From: Flammeovirga sp. EKP202
Lineage (GTDB): Bacteria > Bacteroidota > Bacteroidia > Cytophagales > Flammeovirgaceae
Reading direction: 5' to 3'
DNA length: 64,000 nucleotides
Assembly: GCF_014534745.1 (NCBI RefSeq)
Contig: NZ_JACVVP010000014.1
Span: 107,474 to 171,473 of the forward strand
The notes under the pieces: generated by a model
Databases searched by the model: none
Seen by the model: the letters and a program-made list of their open reading frames with translations, nothing else
Told to the model about the DNA's origin: nothing
Made by a program: the position numbers and the translations under genes
Shown: positions 26,538 through 34,969 of the stretch, piece by piece
Position numbering within the stretch: the first letter of the stretch is position 1
How the letters are laid out: the number at the start of each line of letters is the position of its first letter

Positions 26538-27000
26538 AAAACTGAAAAAGTAGTCTTTTTAGATATCAAAAAATGGTCATTATGTGATATAACCTCTTCA
26601 AAGAACATTTTCTTAACTATTAAAACCCTGAACTTTTTGTGTAGCTTATTTAATGGTCATATACTCGAATATCAACGGATTAGAATTATTATTTAGCGAA
26701 ACTTATACAGTAAAGTTAATGCTTGTTTTAATAAACATTATTTGAAAATCAACCAAAATAAACACTTTTTGATATAATTAACACTATTGTAAAAAGAGTT
26801 GTACTTAAAGCTACTCTAGATGTAAGTTATATTGAAATATTCCATTCTATTTACAAGACCATTTATCTGTAATTGGTTGCAATGCTTAATGTTGTGTGCT
26901 TGTGTTTTTTTTAATAAATATGTTTAGACTTTTCCTAAAGCAACATTGAGATTTGATGGAAATAGCCATGAAGCTGTTACATAAATAAATGAATCAGGGT

Positions 27001-27067
27001 AATAATAGTTCTTTTGAGTTTGTATGTTGTTTATCAGTGTTTTATGTTATTGTTTTGAACTATTATT
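27001..27067 (+). promoter_or_regulatory. Inverted repeat / candidate operator upstream of the first sulfatase
   Basis: Perfect 11-bp inverted repeat AATAATAGTTC (27001-27011) / GAACTATTATT (27057-27067) with a 45-bp spacer. Inside it, CAGTG (27035) precedes TTGAAC by 15 bp. The same layout (GTTC, CAGTG, TTGAAC) occurs at 37972-38026, and the right half at 38326-38361. It lies 163 bp before the sulfatase ATG. The remainder of the 780-bp region between SusC and the sulfatase holds no gene. Confidence 0.5.
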
Positions 27068-27229
27068 GTACTAAAAAGTAGGTGTTTTATACGAAAATGA
27101 AATGTACGATACCGTTGATTAGGAGATGTTTTTCATAAAAAAAGGAATAAAAGTGTTACGTCTTTTTTAAGATGGAAGGTAATATTTGTCAAAAGCGAAA
27201 AAAGTATGAAATCTTATTGATATTGAATT

Positions 27230-28795
27230 ATGTCTACTACAAAGCGTTATAACATATTTTTTAAGTCTAATTTCATTCATTATCTAATTCTTACAGTACT
27301 TACGTTTAGTTGCAGTAGAATAAATAAACCATTAGAAAATAGACCTAATATTCTATTCTGTGTGGCAGATGATGCAGGTATGTTTATGAGTGCCTATGGA
27401 TCAAAGTTTGTGAATACACCAGCTTTTGATAAAGTGGCTCAAAACGGATTATTGTTTATGAATGCTTATACTCCAACTCCTAAAAGTGGACCATCAAGGA
27501 GTATCATACTTACTGGTAGAAACACTTGGCAGTTGGAAGAAGGAGGAGGTCAGAGTATATTTTTTCCTGAAAAATTTACAACCTATGTGGAAACGTTGAA
27601 TAAGCATGGTTATAATGTAGGTTTTACAGGAAGAGGATGGGAATCAGATGAAAATGAATTAAGGAATGAATCGTCGAGATTATTAACGGGGAGGTCATAT
27701 AATAAATATAAGATGATCCCCCCAACTAAAATGATTTCATCTGATAATTATGCAAAGAACTTTGAGTATTTCTTAAGCCAGCAAGAAGATGGAAAGCCAT
27801 GGGCATTTTGGTATGGATCAAAGGAACCTCAACGAGGGTATACTTTCAGGTCAGGTGTGGAGATAGGAGGGAAAAAGCTGTCGGATATTCCTTCAGAAGA
27901 AATTTATAAATTCTGGCCTGATAATGATACCGTAAGACATGATTTGTTAGATTATGCTCTTGAAGTAGAATACAGTGACTATCATCTAGGCTTAATGCTG
28001 GAAAGCCTGGAGAAAAATAATCAGTTAGACAATACAATTGTTATTGTAACATCGGATAACGGAATGCCATTCCCAAGGGTACAAGGAATGGGCTATGAAA
28101 GAAGCACTCATTTACCTTTGGCGGTGATGTGGGGAAAAGGAATTACCAACCCTGGAAGAGTCATTAATGATTATGTGTCTTTTGCTGATTTTGCTCCAAC
28201 TTTTTTAGAAGTAGCAGGTATTGACCCCTCAAAAACCGATATGAAAAAAATGACTGGAAAGTCACTGACAGATCTCTTATACTCTACAAAAGAAGGGTTT
28301 GTCAATGAAAAAAGAAATTTTGTTTTACTCGGTAAAGAAAGAAATAACTTTCATAAAGTGATACCAAATGATCATCCTGTCAGAGGAATTATTATGGATG
28401 GGTATTTATACCTTCACAATTACTCTGAAAGTTTTGATGAAAGTAATATCAATGCTGTGGATTTATCTGGTGATATGAGTCCAACACAATCTTGGATATT
28501 GAAAGCGAAAAATGAAAATGATAAATATTGGAAGATGACTTTTGGGAAAAATACGAGGTATGAATTGTATGATATAAAAAATGATCCGGATTGTATCAAC
28601 AACCTTATATCTCTACCGCTTTACAAAAATCGTGTGGCTGAAATGTCTTCCTTTATGAATGAAAAACTGATAGAACAAAACGATCCAAGGATGTTTGGAA
28701 ATGAGGAAGTATTTGAAAGGTTGCCTTTTTCAAGTCTTTATATCCAAAATCCCTTTTTTTTAGATTCTAATGTAATTGAAATGTCAATCTTTTAA
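27230..28795 (+). CDS. Family S1 sulfatase, Ser-type formylglycine site, lipoprotein
   Basis: The 521-aa protein has a lipoprotein signal (lipobox LTFSC, Cys28) and the S1 sulfatase fold. The maturation motif reads S-G-P-S-R-S-I-I-L-T-G with Ser86 as the residue to be oxidised to formylglycine, so it needs an anaerobic-type sulfatase maturase (anSME); none is encoded in this window. Metal-site residues are visible at Asp47-Asp48 (CVADDAG) and in TSDNG. It removes sulfate esters from a sugar, and in this PUL probably from an algal oligosaccharide. It is the first gene of a plus-strand run with the regulator at 28903; 107 bp separate them. The sulfatase subfamily cannot be set by eye. Confidence 0.92.
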   Translation: MSTTKRYNIFFKSNFIHYLILTVLTFSCSRINKPLENRPNILFCVADDAGMFMSAYGSKFVNTPAFDKVAQNGLLFMNAYTPTPKSGPSRSIILTGRNTWQLEEGGGQSIFFPEKFTTYVETLNKHGYNVGFTGRGWESDENELRNESSRLLTGRSYNKYKMIPPTKMISSDNYAKNFEYFLSQQEDGKPWAFWYGSKEPQRGYTFRSGVEIGGKKLSDIPSEEIYKFWPDNDTVRHDLLDYALEVEYSDYHLGLMLESLEKNNQLDNTIVIVTSDNGMPFPRVQGMGYERSTHLPLAVMWGKGITNPGRVINDYVSFADFAPTFLEVAGIDPSKTDMKKMTGKSLTDLLYSTKEGFVNEKRNFVLLGKERNNFHKVIPNDHPVRGIIMDGYLYLHNYSESFDESNINAVDLSGDMSPTQSWILKAKNENDKYWKMTFGKNTRYELYDIKNDPDCINNLISLPLYKNRVAEMSSFMNEKLIEQNDPRMFGNEEVFERLPFSSLYIQNPFFLDSNVIEMSIF

Positions 28796-28902
28796 TTTTT
28801 TAATGAAGGATACTTCACCTAAAGTGAATGTTCAAAACTTTTAAGTGTTAAATTTGAATTTTTAAATTATCACTATTCATGAAAGGGTTACTTTAAAATA
28901 GA

Positions 28903-31896
28903 ATGAGATCTTTATTTACCATATTACTTCTATTCCTTCTCAATGTTTCTTACGCTTCAAATGCATTTAAGATACATGCTCTCACAAAGTATTTATCGAA
29001 CAGTGAAGTGTATTCATTGCTGGAGGATCATAACGGTTATATCTGGATTGGCACCCTGGATGGCTTAAATTATTATGATGGTTATGATATAAAGGTGTTT
29101 AATATTGGTGATGATAAAGAAAACTCACTTTCGAACAATACCATTTATGCTTTAGCAGAGGACAAAAGAGGTAGGATCTGGATTGGAACAAATGACGGAT
29201 TGAACATTTACGAACCTCTTTATGATCGCTTCACTCAGGTTTCTCTCAATAAATATATCTCCAGAAAAGAGCGTGTCAATACATTTTTGATTCAAGGAGA
29301 TTACCTTTTTGTAGGTACACAGATGGGATTGTATATCATTAATATCAATCAAGAAACGGATCAGGTTAAAGAAGATAATTTTATTAAAGTCAATGAAATA
29401 TTTTCTCAGTCTTCCATTAATAATATAGTTATTGACCCAAAAGACAAAGAAGTACTTTGGGTGGCTTCAAGCGATGGAATGGCAAAGATTAAATACAATC
29501 ACAAAAAGAAGAGAATAAGAATTTTATCAAAGCCTCAAAGCTTATCGAATGTGAAAATTACAGCTTTGGATTTTGATATTAATGGTAATATTTGGTTTTC
29601 GACAGTAAATGCTCTGAATAAATATTCAATTTCTGATGATAAGGTTGAAAAATGGAAGGATATAACATCTATTTCTGATCTGCAGATCGATAATAATGGT
29701 CACCTGTGGGTCTCATCAGTAACAAGTGGTTTGTTTTATTTAGATAGTTCAAAATTTGAAAACAAAGATGCCAATATCCGTAAGTTAATGCGTACTTCAA
29801 CACCTCTTATCCGATCATTATTATTGAGTAAAGATGGGACTTTATGGATAGGGACAATTGGTGAAGGAGTGAACTACCTTGATGTAGATAATAATCCGTT
29901 TAAGCTTTATAATGTCTCCAAATTCATTGAAAATCAAAAAATTACACACTTTGTGCGTTCGGTTTATAAAGATGAAAAAACAAACTGTATTTATTTCGGA
30001 TTGCACTATGGTGGACTGTATGTTTATAATTTAGAAACAAGATCGACACAAAAAGTAGGGTTGGGCCAACTACTTGTTTTTGATATCAAAAAGATCAATG
30101 GAGAATTATTAGTGGGAAGTAAACAAGGTGTTTATAAGGTCAATAAAGCAAATGACAAATATATAGCTGAGAGAATTATTACTATCCCATCTACTTGTAC
30201 TAATATTTTGAGAAGTTCAGACCCTTCAAATCTGTGGATTGCTTCTTTGGATGGGGTTTATAAATTTCAAAAGAATAGTGATAATAGTTATTCTCCTAAA
30301 CTCTATAATAGAGAATCAGTACCCAATCTTTCAGGGAGAAACGCAAGAGTCCTTTTTTATGATGAGGAGTACAAGGAGATATGGGTAGGTTTTGAAGGTG
30401 GAGGCTTAAATATTTTGTCTCTTGATGAAGAGGAGAATGTTAGAAATGTAAATATCATCAACGCTAAAATTGGTGAAAAAGTAATCTCCAACGACTTTGT
30501 AAGGTCCATTCGTAAAACCCAAACGGGTGCATATTTGGTGGGTACTTACAATGGACTTAATATTTTAAAAAGAATAGGGGATGATCTTTTTGAGAATAGT
30601 ATTATTTCTAAAAAAGATGGACTGCCATCCAACATGATTCAAAGTATTGAGGAAGACAAAGATGGAAATATTTGGCTTGGAACGAATAATGGATTGAGTC
30701 GATTGACTATCAATAAGGATAAGTCGACCAGTATCATTAATTATTATAGACAAAACGGATTACCAAGCAATGAATTTTCTGAACACGCCTCAAGTAAAAC
30801 AGAAAGTGGTGAAATTTTCTTCGGTACAAATCACCTTTTCTTCTCTTTTAGGAGCGATGATATAGTAGTGAGTGGAAAGGGGCTTAAAGCTTCTATTGAT
30901 AAGTTCCATATTCTAGGTGAAAGAATAAATCCAAATGAAGATTTCCATGGAGAAATTAAAACAACGGTGTTAACGAATGACCTGAAAAAAATAATTCTTT
31001 CACCTAATGAAACTTCATTTTCTATTGATTTTATGGTCAATGAAGTGGGAAGAGCAAAAAGGGTAGGTTATGCTTACAAGTTGGAGGGTTATGATGAGAA
31101 TTGGCACTTCCTTACAAATACGAATAGACATATAGAGTATGTTCATTTGCCTTATGGTACTTATAATTTACTTTATAAAGCGTCTTCTGTAGACGGTATT
31201 TTTGATGGAGAATATCAGTCACTAAATATTCATATTGATCGACCTTATTACTTAAAATGGTATGCTTTTCTAAGTTATGTCATTATTCTATTGGGTATAT
31301 TATACATTTTGTATTTGTCTAAATTTAAGCATGATGCAGAAGAAAATATTAATATCCAAGCTAATCATCAGCTAGAGACTAAACTGAAGGAGGTAATACA
31401 GAAAGAGGTGGTGTCTTCAGAAGAACCCGTAGTCAAAGACACTGAGGAGAAAAAGGAAATTACCCTAGATAATGAAGAAGGTAAGGAGGTCGAGAAAGAG
31501 AAGGAAACTGAAGTAGTTAATGAGGATAAACCAAGGCTTTCTATACAAGATGAAAAGTTCTTGAACAAACTTTCAGAAGCAATTGCTGAAGGTCTTTCAG
31601 ATTCAGAATTTACAATAGAAACATTAGAAAGAGAGTTAGGGATGAGTCATTCCAATTTTTACAGGAAAGTGAAAAAAGTGACAGGTCGATCAGCAAAAGA
31701 TATTCTTCAAGAAGCTCGATTAAAAAAGGCCGCTTTCCTTATTACTCAAGAAGAATATAGAGTATCTGATGTAGCTTATATTGTAGGGTTTAACAACCCA
31801 AAATATTTCAGCAAGTGTTTTAAAGAGTACTTTGGAGAAACGCCAAGTCAGTATGAACAGTCTGAAAAGCAACGAAAAGTAGAAGTCAAAAATTAG
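28903..31896 (+). CDS. SusR-like membrane sensor-regulator: Reg_prop beta-propeller, Y_Y_Y domain, one TM helix, AraC HTH
   Basis: The 997-aa protein has a signal sequence (1-18) and a large periplasmic sensor made of two-component-regulator propeller repeats (motif GYIWIGTLDGLNYYDG at about 46-61, RGRIWIGTNDGLNIY and others). A Y_Y_Y domain follows (about 690-775), then one transmembrane helix (about 784-806), a highly charged Glu/Lys linker (about 825-885) and a C-terminal AraC DNA-binding domain (about 897-990). Unlike hybrid two-component systems it has no histidine kinase or receiver domain; the sensor is tied straight to the DNA-binding domain, as in SusR. It sits in the middle of the PUL, 4 bp before the epimerase gene, and is the obvious candidate to switch it on in response to a glycan fragment. 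Confidence 0.92.
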   Translation: MRSLFTILLLFLLNVSYASNAFKIHALTKYLSNSEVYSLLEDHNGYIWIGTLDGLNYYDGYDIKVFNIGDDKENSLSNNTIYALAEDKRGRIWIGTNDGLNIYEPLYDRFTQVSLNKYISRKERVNTFLIQGDYLFVGTQMGLYIININQETDQVKEDNFIKVNEIFSQSSINNIVIDPKDKEVLWVASSDGMAKIKYNHKKKRIRILSKPQSLSNVKITALDFDINGNIWFSTVNALNKYSISDDKVEKWKDITSISDLQIDNNGHLWVSSVTSGLFYLDSSKFENKDANIRKLMRTSTPLIRSLLLSKDGTLWIGTIGEGVNYLDVDNNPFKLYNVSKFIENQKITHFVRSVYKDEKTNCIYFGLHYGGLYVYNLETRSTQKVGLGQLLVFDIKKINGELLVGSKQGVYKVNKANDKYIAERIITIPSTCTNILRSSDPSNLWIASLDGVYKFQKNSDNSYSPKLYNRESVPNLSGRNARVLFYDEEYKEIWVGFEGGGLNILSLDEEENVRNVNIINAKIGEKVISNDFVRSIRKTQTGAYLVGTYNGLNILKRIGDDLFENSIISKKDGLPSNMIQSIEEDKDGNIWLGTNNGLSRLTINKDKSTSIINYYRQNGLPSNEFSEHASSKTESGEIFFGTNHLFFSFRSDDIVVSGKGLKASIDKFHILGERINPNEDFHGEIKTTVLTNDLKKIILSPNETSFSIDFMVNEVGRAKRVGYAYKLEGYDENWHFLTNTNRHIEYVHLPYGTYNLLYKASSVDGIFDGEYQSLNIHIDRPYYLKWYAFLSYVIILLGILYILYLSKFKHDAEENINIQANHQLETKLKEVIQKEVVSSEEPVVKDTEEKKEITLDNEEGKEVEKEKETEVVNEDKPRLSIQDEKFLNKLSEAIAEGLSDSEFTIETLERELGMSHSNFYRKVKKVTGRSAKDILQEARLKKAAFLITQEEYRVSDVAYIVGFNNPKYFSKCFKEYFGETPSQYEQSEKQRKVEVKN

Positions 31897-31900
31897 AGAT

Positions 31901-32992
31901 ATGAAATGTAGTTTAAAATATGTAATACTATTATTAACAGTGATAGTGTCTGGGACTTTATTGCCTAATATTTCGGAATGTAAAAGTAGAAATGGGTTCA
32001 AAATCATTGAATTAAGGAATGGAAATGGACAAAAAGTAGAGATTACTAATTATGGAGCAAGAATTATTTCTTGGTATGTAAAAGATAATCAAAACCATTT
32101 GAGAAATATTGTTCTTGGTTTTTCAACAAAGAAACAATACGAAAAAGCGGATGCCTCCTTTTACAGTGCTATTGTGGGAAGGTATGCTAACAGAATTGAA
32201 AACTTCACATTAGAAGGAAAAGAGTATCATCTAACGGATGACGATTTTATTTTACATGGTGGGGCTGAAGGTTTCCATCAAAAAATGTGGAAAATTAAAA
32301 AAGTAACTAATAATTCGGTAGTGTTATCTGTTTATTCCAAAGATGGTGAAGCAGGTTTTCCTGGAAATCTTACAGTGGAGGTAGAATATGTGCTTACAGA
32401 AAGTAATGAATTGAAGATTAATTATAAAGCAGAGACGGACCAGTCAACACCGGTCAATTTAACCAATCATGCCTTTTTTAATCTTAAAGGAGCAGGAAAT
32501 GGTACAGTCCTAGATCTGTTGCTTAAAGTGAATGCAGATCAATACACTCCCTTAAAAAAAGGAGGTCTGCCTACAGGTGAAATTGCTGATGTCGTTAATA
32601 CAGCTTTTGATTTCAGAGATTTTAAAAAAGTAGGAAAAGCAGTCAATAGCGATGACCCTCAAATCAAACTTGCAAATGGTTTGGATCATAACTTTGTAAG
32701 TAAAGGTGTGAACGCCCCGCTAATTACAGCCATTGACCCTAGTTCTGGAATAAAAATGGAGATGACGACAACGCTTCCGGGAGTACAAATTTATACTGCC
32801 AATTTCTTAACAGGAAATGATAAAAGTGATGAAGGTAAAGCTTTTAAAGCAAGAGAGTCTATTTGTTTTGAGGCTCAATTTTTTGCCAATTCACCTCAGC
32901 ATTCCAACTTTCCTAATACTATACTAAAAGCAGGTGAAGTATATAGACATTCCACCACTTATAAAGTAAGTGTAGAGAACATGAATGAGTAA
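31901..32992 (+). CDS. Exported aldose 1-epimerase (mutarotase, GalM-like)
   Basis: The 363-aa protein has an N-terminal signal sequence (about 1-25) followed by a complete aldose 1-epimerase domain: NYGARIISWYV near the start, GRYANRI, the His pair in HGG and TNHAFFNL, and the C-terminal Glu in CFEAQFF. The enzyme interconverts alpha and beta anomers of free hexoses, classically galactose. Here the signal sequence places it in the periplasm. It starts 4 bp after the SusR-like regulator stop and runs 42 bp before a second sulfatase gene, so all three are probably one transcript. Its presence supports release of free galactose or a similar sugar by the PUL enzymes. Confidence 0.93.
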   Translation: MKCSLKYVILLLTVIVSGTLLPNISECKSRNGFKIIELRNGNGQKVEITNYGARIISWYVKDNQNHLRNIVLGFSTKKQYEKADASFYSAIVGRYANRIENFTLEGKEYHLTDDDFILHGGAEGFHQKMWKIKKVTNNSVVLSVYSKDGEAGFPGNLTVEVEYVLTESNELKINYKAETDQSTPVNLTNHAFFNLKGAGNGTVLDLLLKVNADQYTPLKKGGLPTGEIADVVNTAFDFRDFKKVGKAVNSDDPQIKLANGLDHNFVSKGVNAPLITAIDPSSGIKMEMTTTLPGVQIYTANFLTGNDKSDEGKAFKARESICFEAQFFANSPQHSNFPNTILKAGEVYRHSTTYKVSVENMNE

Positions 32993-33034
32993 TAACTTAA
33001 TAACGATAATCGAAAATCCTTTTAAATATTTTTT

Positions 33035-34591
33035 ATGAAAAACTCTATTTTTTTTCATTTACTATTGGTGGCTTTCTTTGGAGTAAGCTGCCAAAATAGT
33101 CAACAGCAAACATCAGAAAAGACGGTCTCAAAAAAGCCAAATATTATTTTTGTTTATCTCGATGATTTAGGTTTTGGAGATATTGGGGTCAATGGTGCCA
33201 AAGGAGTTCAAACACCCAATATAGATGGTTTAGCCAATGGAGGCGTAAACTTTTTAAATGGGTATGCATCTTCGGCAACTTGTACACCATCAAGATATGC
33301 GGCATTTACAGGTCAGTATCCTTGGAGAAAAAATGCTAAAATTTTACCAGGTTCAGCACCAATGCTGATTGATACTACCCAAGTGACATTGGCAGGGATG
33401 CTAAAAGAAGCGGGTTATAATACTGCAATCATCGGTAAGTGGCATCTTGGTCTGGGTACACATGATAAAGACTGGAATGAGCATATTTATCCTAATCCAA
33501 ATGACGTAGGTTATCATCATTCTTACATAATGGCAGCAACACAAGACCGTGTGCCTACTGTTTATATTGAAGATGGTGATGTAGTAGGTTTGGATAAAAA
33601 TGATCCCATTCAAATTAACTATGACGTAAACTTCCCTGGACAACCTACAGGAAAAGATAACCCTGAGTTGACTACAATGAAATGGCACCACGGTCACAAC
33701 AGCACGATCATTAATGGAATCCCTAGAATCGGCTATATGAAAGGTGGTAAATCTGCGATCTGGAATGACGTGGATATGGCGGATCATTTTCTGGGTAAAG
33801 TGAAAAACTACATCAATGAGAAAGCAAAAGAAGATAAACCTTTCTTCTTAACTTATACAATGCAACAGCCGCACGTACCAAGAACTCCGCATCCCCGTTT
33901 TGTAGGTAAATCTACTTTAGGACCAAGAGGAGATGTAATTGCAGAAGCGGATTGGTGTATTGGTGAATTGATGAAAACGATCAGAGAAGCAGGTATTGAG
34001 GAAAATACGTTGATTGTTTTCTCTTCTGATAATGGACCTGTACTTAATGATGGCTATTATGATGATGCAGTAGAAAAATTGGGTGATCATGATCCAAATG
34101 GAGGTCTTAGAGGTGGAAAATACTCTTTGTATGATGCCGGAACTCATGTACCTTTTATTACTTACTGGAAAGGACAAATCAATCCTACAGTATCTAATGC
34201 TTTAGTTTGTCAAATGGACTTATTTGCTTCATTAGCCGAATTGGTGGGTAGTAACATGAAGTCTGAAGATTCAGAGAATGTACTTTCTGCTTTATTAGGG
34301 GAGTCTAAGAAAGGTAGAGAATCTCTTATTCTTGAAGCGACCACTCGTACTTCTTACAGAAAAGGTGATTATGTATTACTTCCCGCATATGAAGGACCTG
34401 AGGTTAATCATGAGGTGAATATTGAGTTGGGCAATTTAAAAGAATTAGCACTTTATAATTTGAAAAAAGACCCTGCTCAGCAAAACAATTTAGCAAAAGA
34501 TAATCCTGAACTTGTCGCTTCTCTTTTAAAAGAATTTGAATCAAAAAGAGGTGCAGACTATAAAAATACATCTGCTTTGGAATTGAAATAA
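33035..34591 (+). CDS. Family S1 sulfatase, Cys-type formylglycine site, lipoprotein
   Basis: The 518-aa protein has a lipoprotein signal (lipobox GVSC, Cys19) and the S1 sulfatase signature C-T-P-S-R-Y-A-A-F-T-G with Cys83 as the formylglycine precursor. Metal-site residues are at YLDDLGFGD (Asp43-Asp44) and SSDNGP. It is an arylsulfatase-A-like enzyme acting on sulfated sugars. It differs from the Ser-type sulfatase at 27230 in both the active-site residue and overall sequence, so the two probably act on different sulfate positions. It is the last gene of the plus-strand run and is followed by a strong terminator. Confidence 0.94.
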   Translation: MKNSIFFHLLLVAFFGVSCQNSQQQTSEKTVSKKPNIIFVYLDDLGFGDIGVNGAKGVQTPNIDGLANGGVNFLNGYASSATCTPSRYAAFTGQYPWRKNAKILPGSAPMLIDTTQVTLAGMLKEAGYNTAIIGKWHLGLGTHDKDWNEHIYPNPNDVGYHHSYIMAATQDRVPTVYIEDGDVVGLDKNDPIQINYDVNFPGQPTGKDNPELTTMKWHHGHNSTIINGIPRIGYMKGGKSAIWNDVDMADHFLGKVKNYINEKAKEDKPFFLTYTMQQPHVPRTPHPRFVGKSTLGPRGDVIAEADWCIGELMKTIREAGIEENTLIVFSSDNGPVLNDGYYDDAVEKLGDHDPNGGLRGGKYSLYDAGTHVPFITYWKGQINPTVSNALVCQMDLFASLAELVGSNMKSEDSENVLSALLGESKKGRESLILEATTRTSYRKGDYVLLPAYEGPEVNHEVNIELGNLKELALYNLKKDPAQQNNLAKDNPELVASLLKEFESKRGADYKNTSALELK

Positions 34592-34625
34592 ACTAGAGTG
34601 TTTATCAGTTGATTAAACGGTATTT

Positions 34626-34659
34626 ATCACCTCATTAATTTTAGAATTGATGAGGTGAT
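34626..34659 (+). terminator. Strong terminator after the second sulfatase
   Basis: 15-bp stem with one mismatch (ATCACCTCATTAATT 34626-34640 / AATTGATGAGGTGAT 34645-34659), 4-nt loop, then a T run. Confidence 0.9.
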
Positions 34660-34969
34660 TTTTTATATTCACTAGATTGTATTGTAAACTAAAATTATCG
34701 TCAACAATCAATCAAACTCTTTTCAAGTTTCCTTTTTCTTTATTTTGATTAAAACAAATACTCCTTTAAGATAATATGGTGGTATTACAAATTGATTGGC
34801 TTATTTCGTTTTACAGATGGCTGTTTTTTGATAGTTTATTCTAATTGTAATACGACTGCCTAGCGAACTACAACACGAATAATTTTTTATTCATTAGCTT
34901 AATATCATACACAAAAAAAGGCACCGCAATAGAATTACGGCACCTTGATTACTATCGCTTACTCTAAAG
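34660..34969. other. Convergent intergenic region
   Basis: No gene. It contains an isolated AATTATCGTCAA (34693-34704), the core of the element found upstream of the C45 hydrolases and porin 14-17 kb away. An imperfect hairpin (AAGGCACCG 34918-34926 / CGGCACCTT 34938-34946) with a T run on the minus strand probably terminates the gene at 34970. Confidence 0.45.

Noticed and set aside
28814..28828. TTCAC-N5-GTGAA inverted repeat after the first sulfatase
   Set aside because: Short, no T run, and no second copy; not enough to call a terminator or operator.
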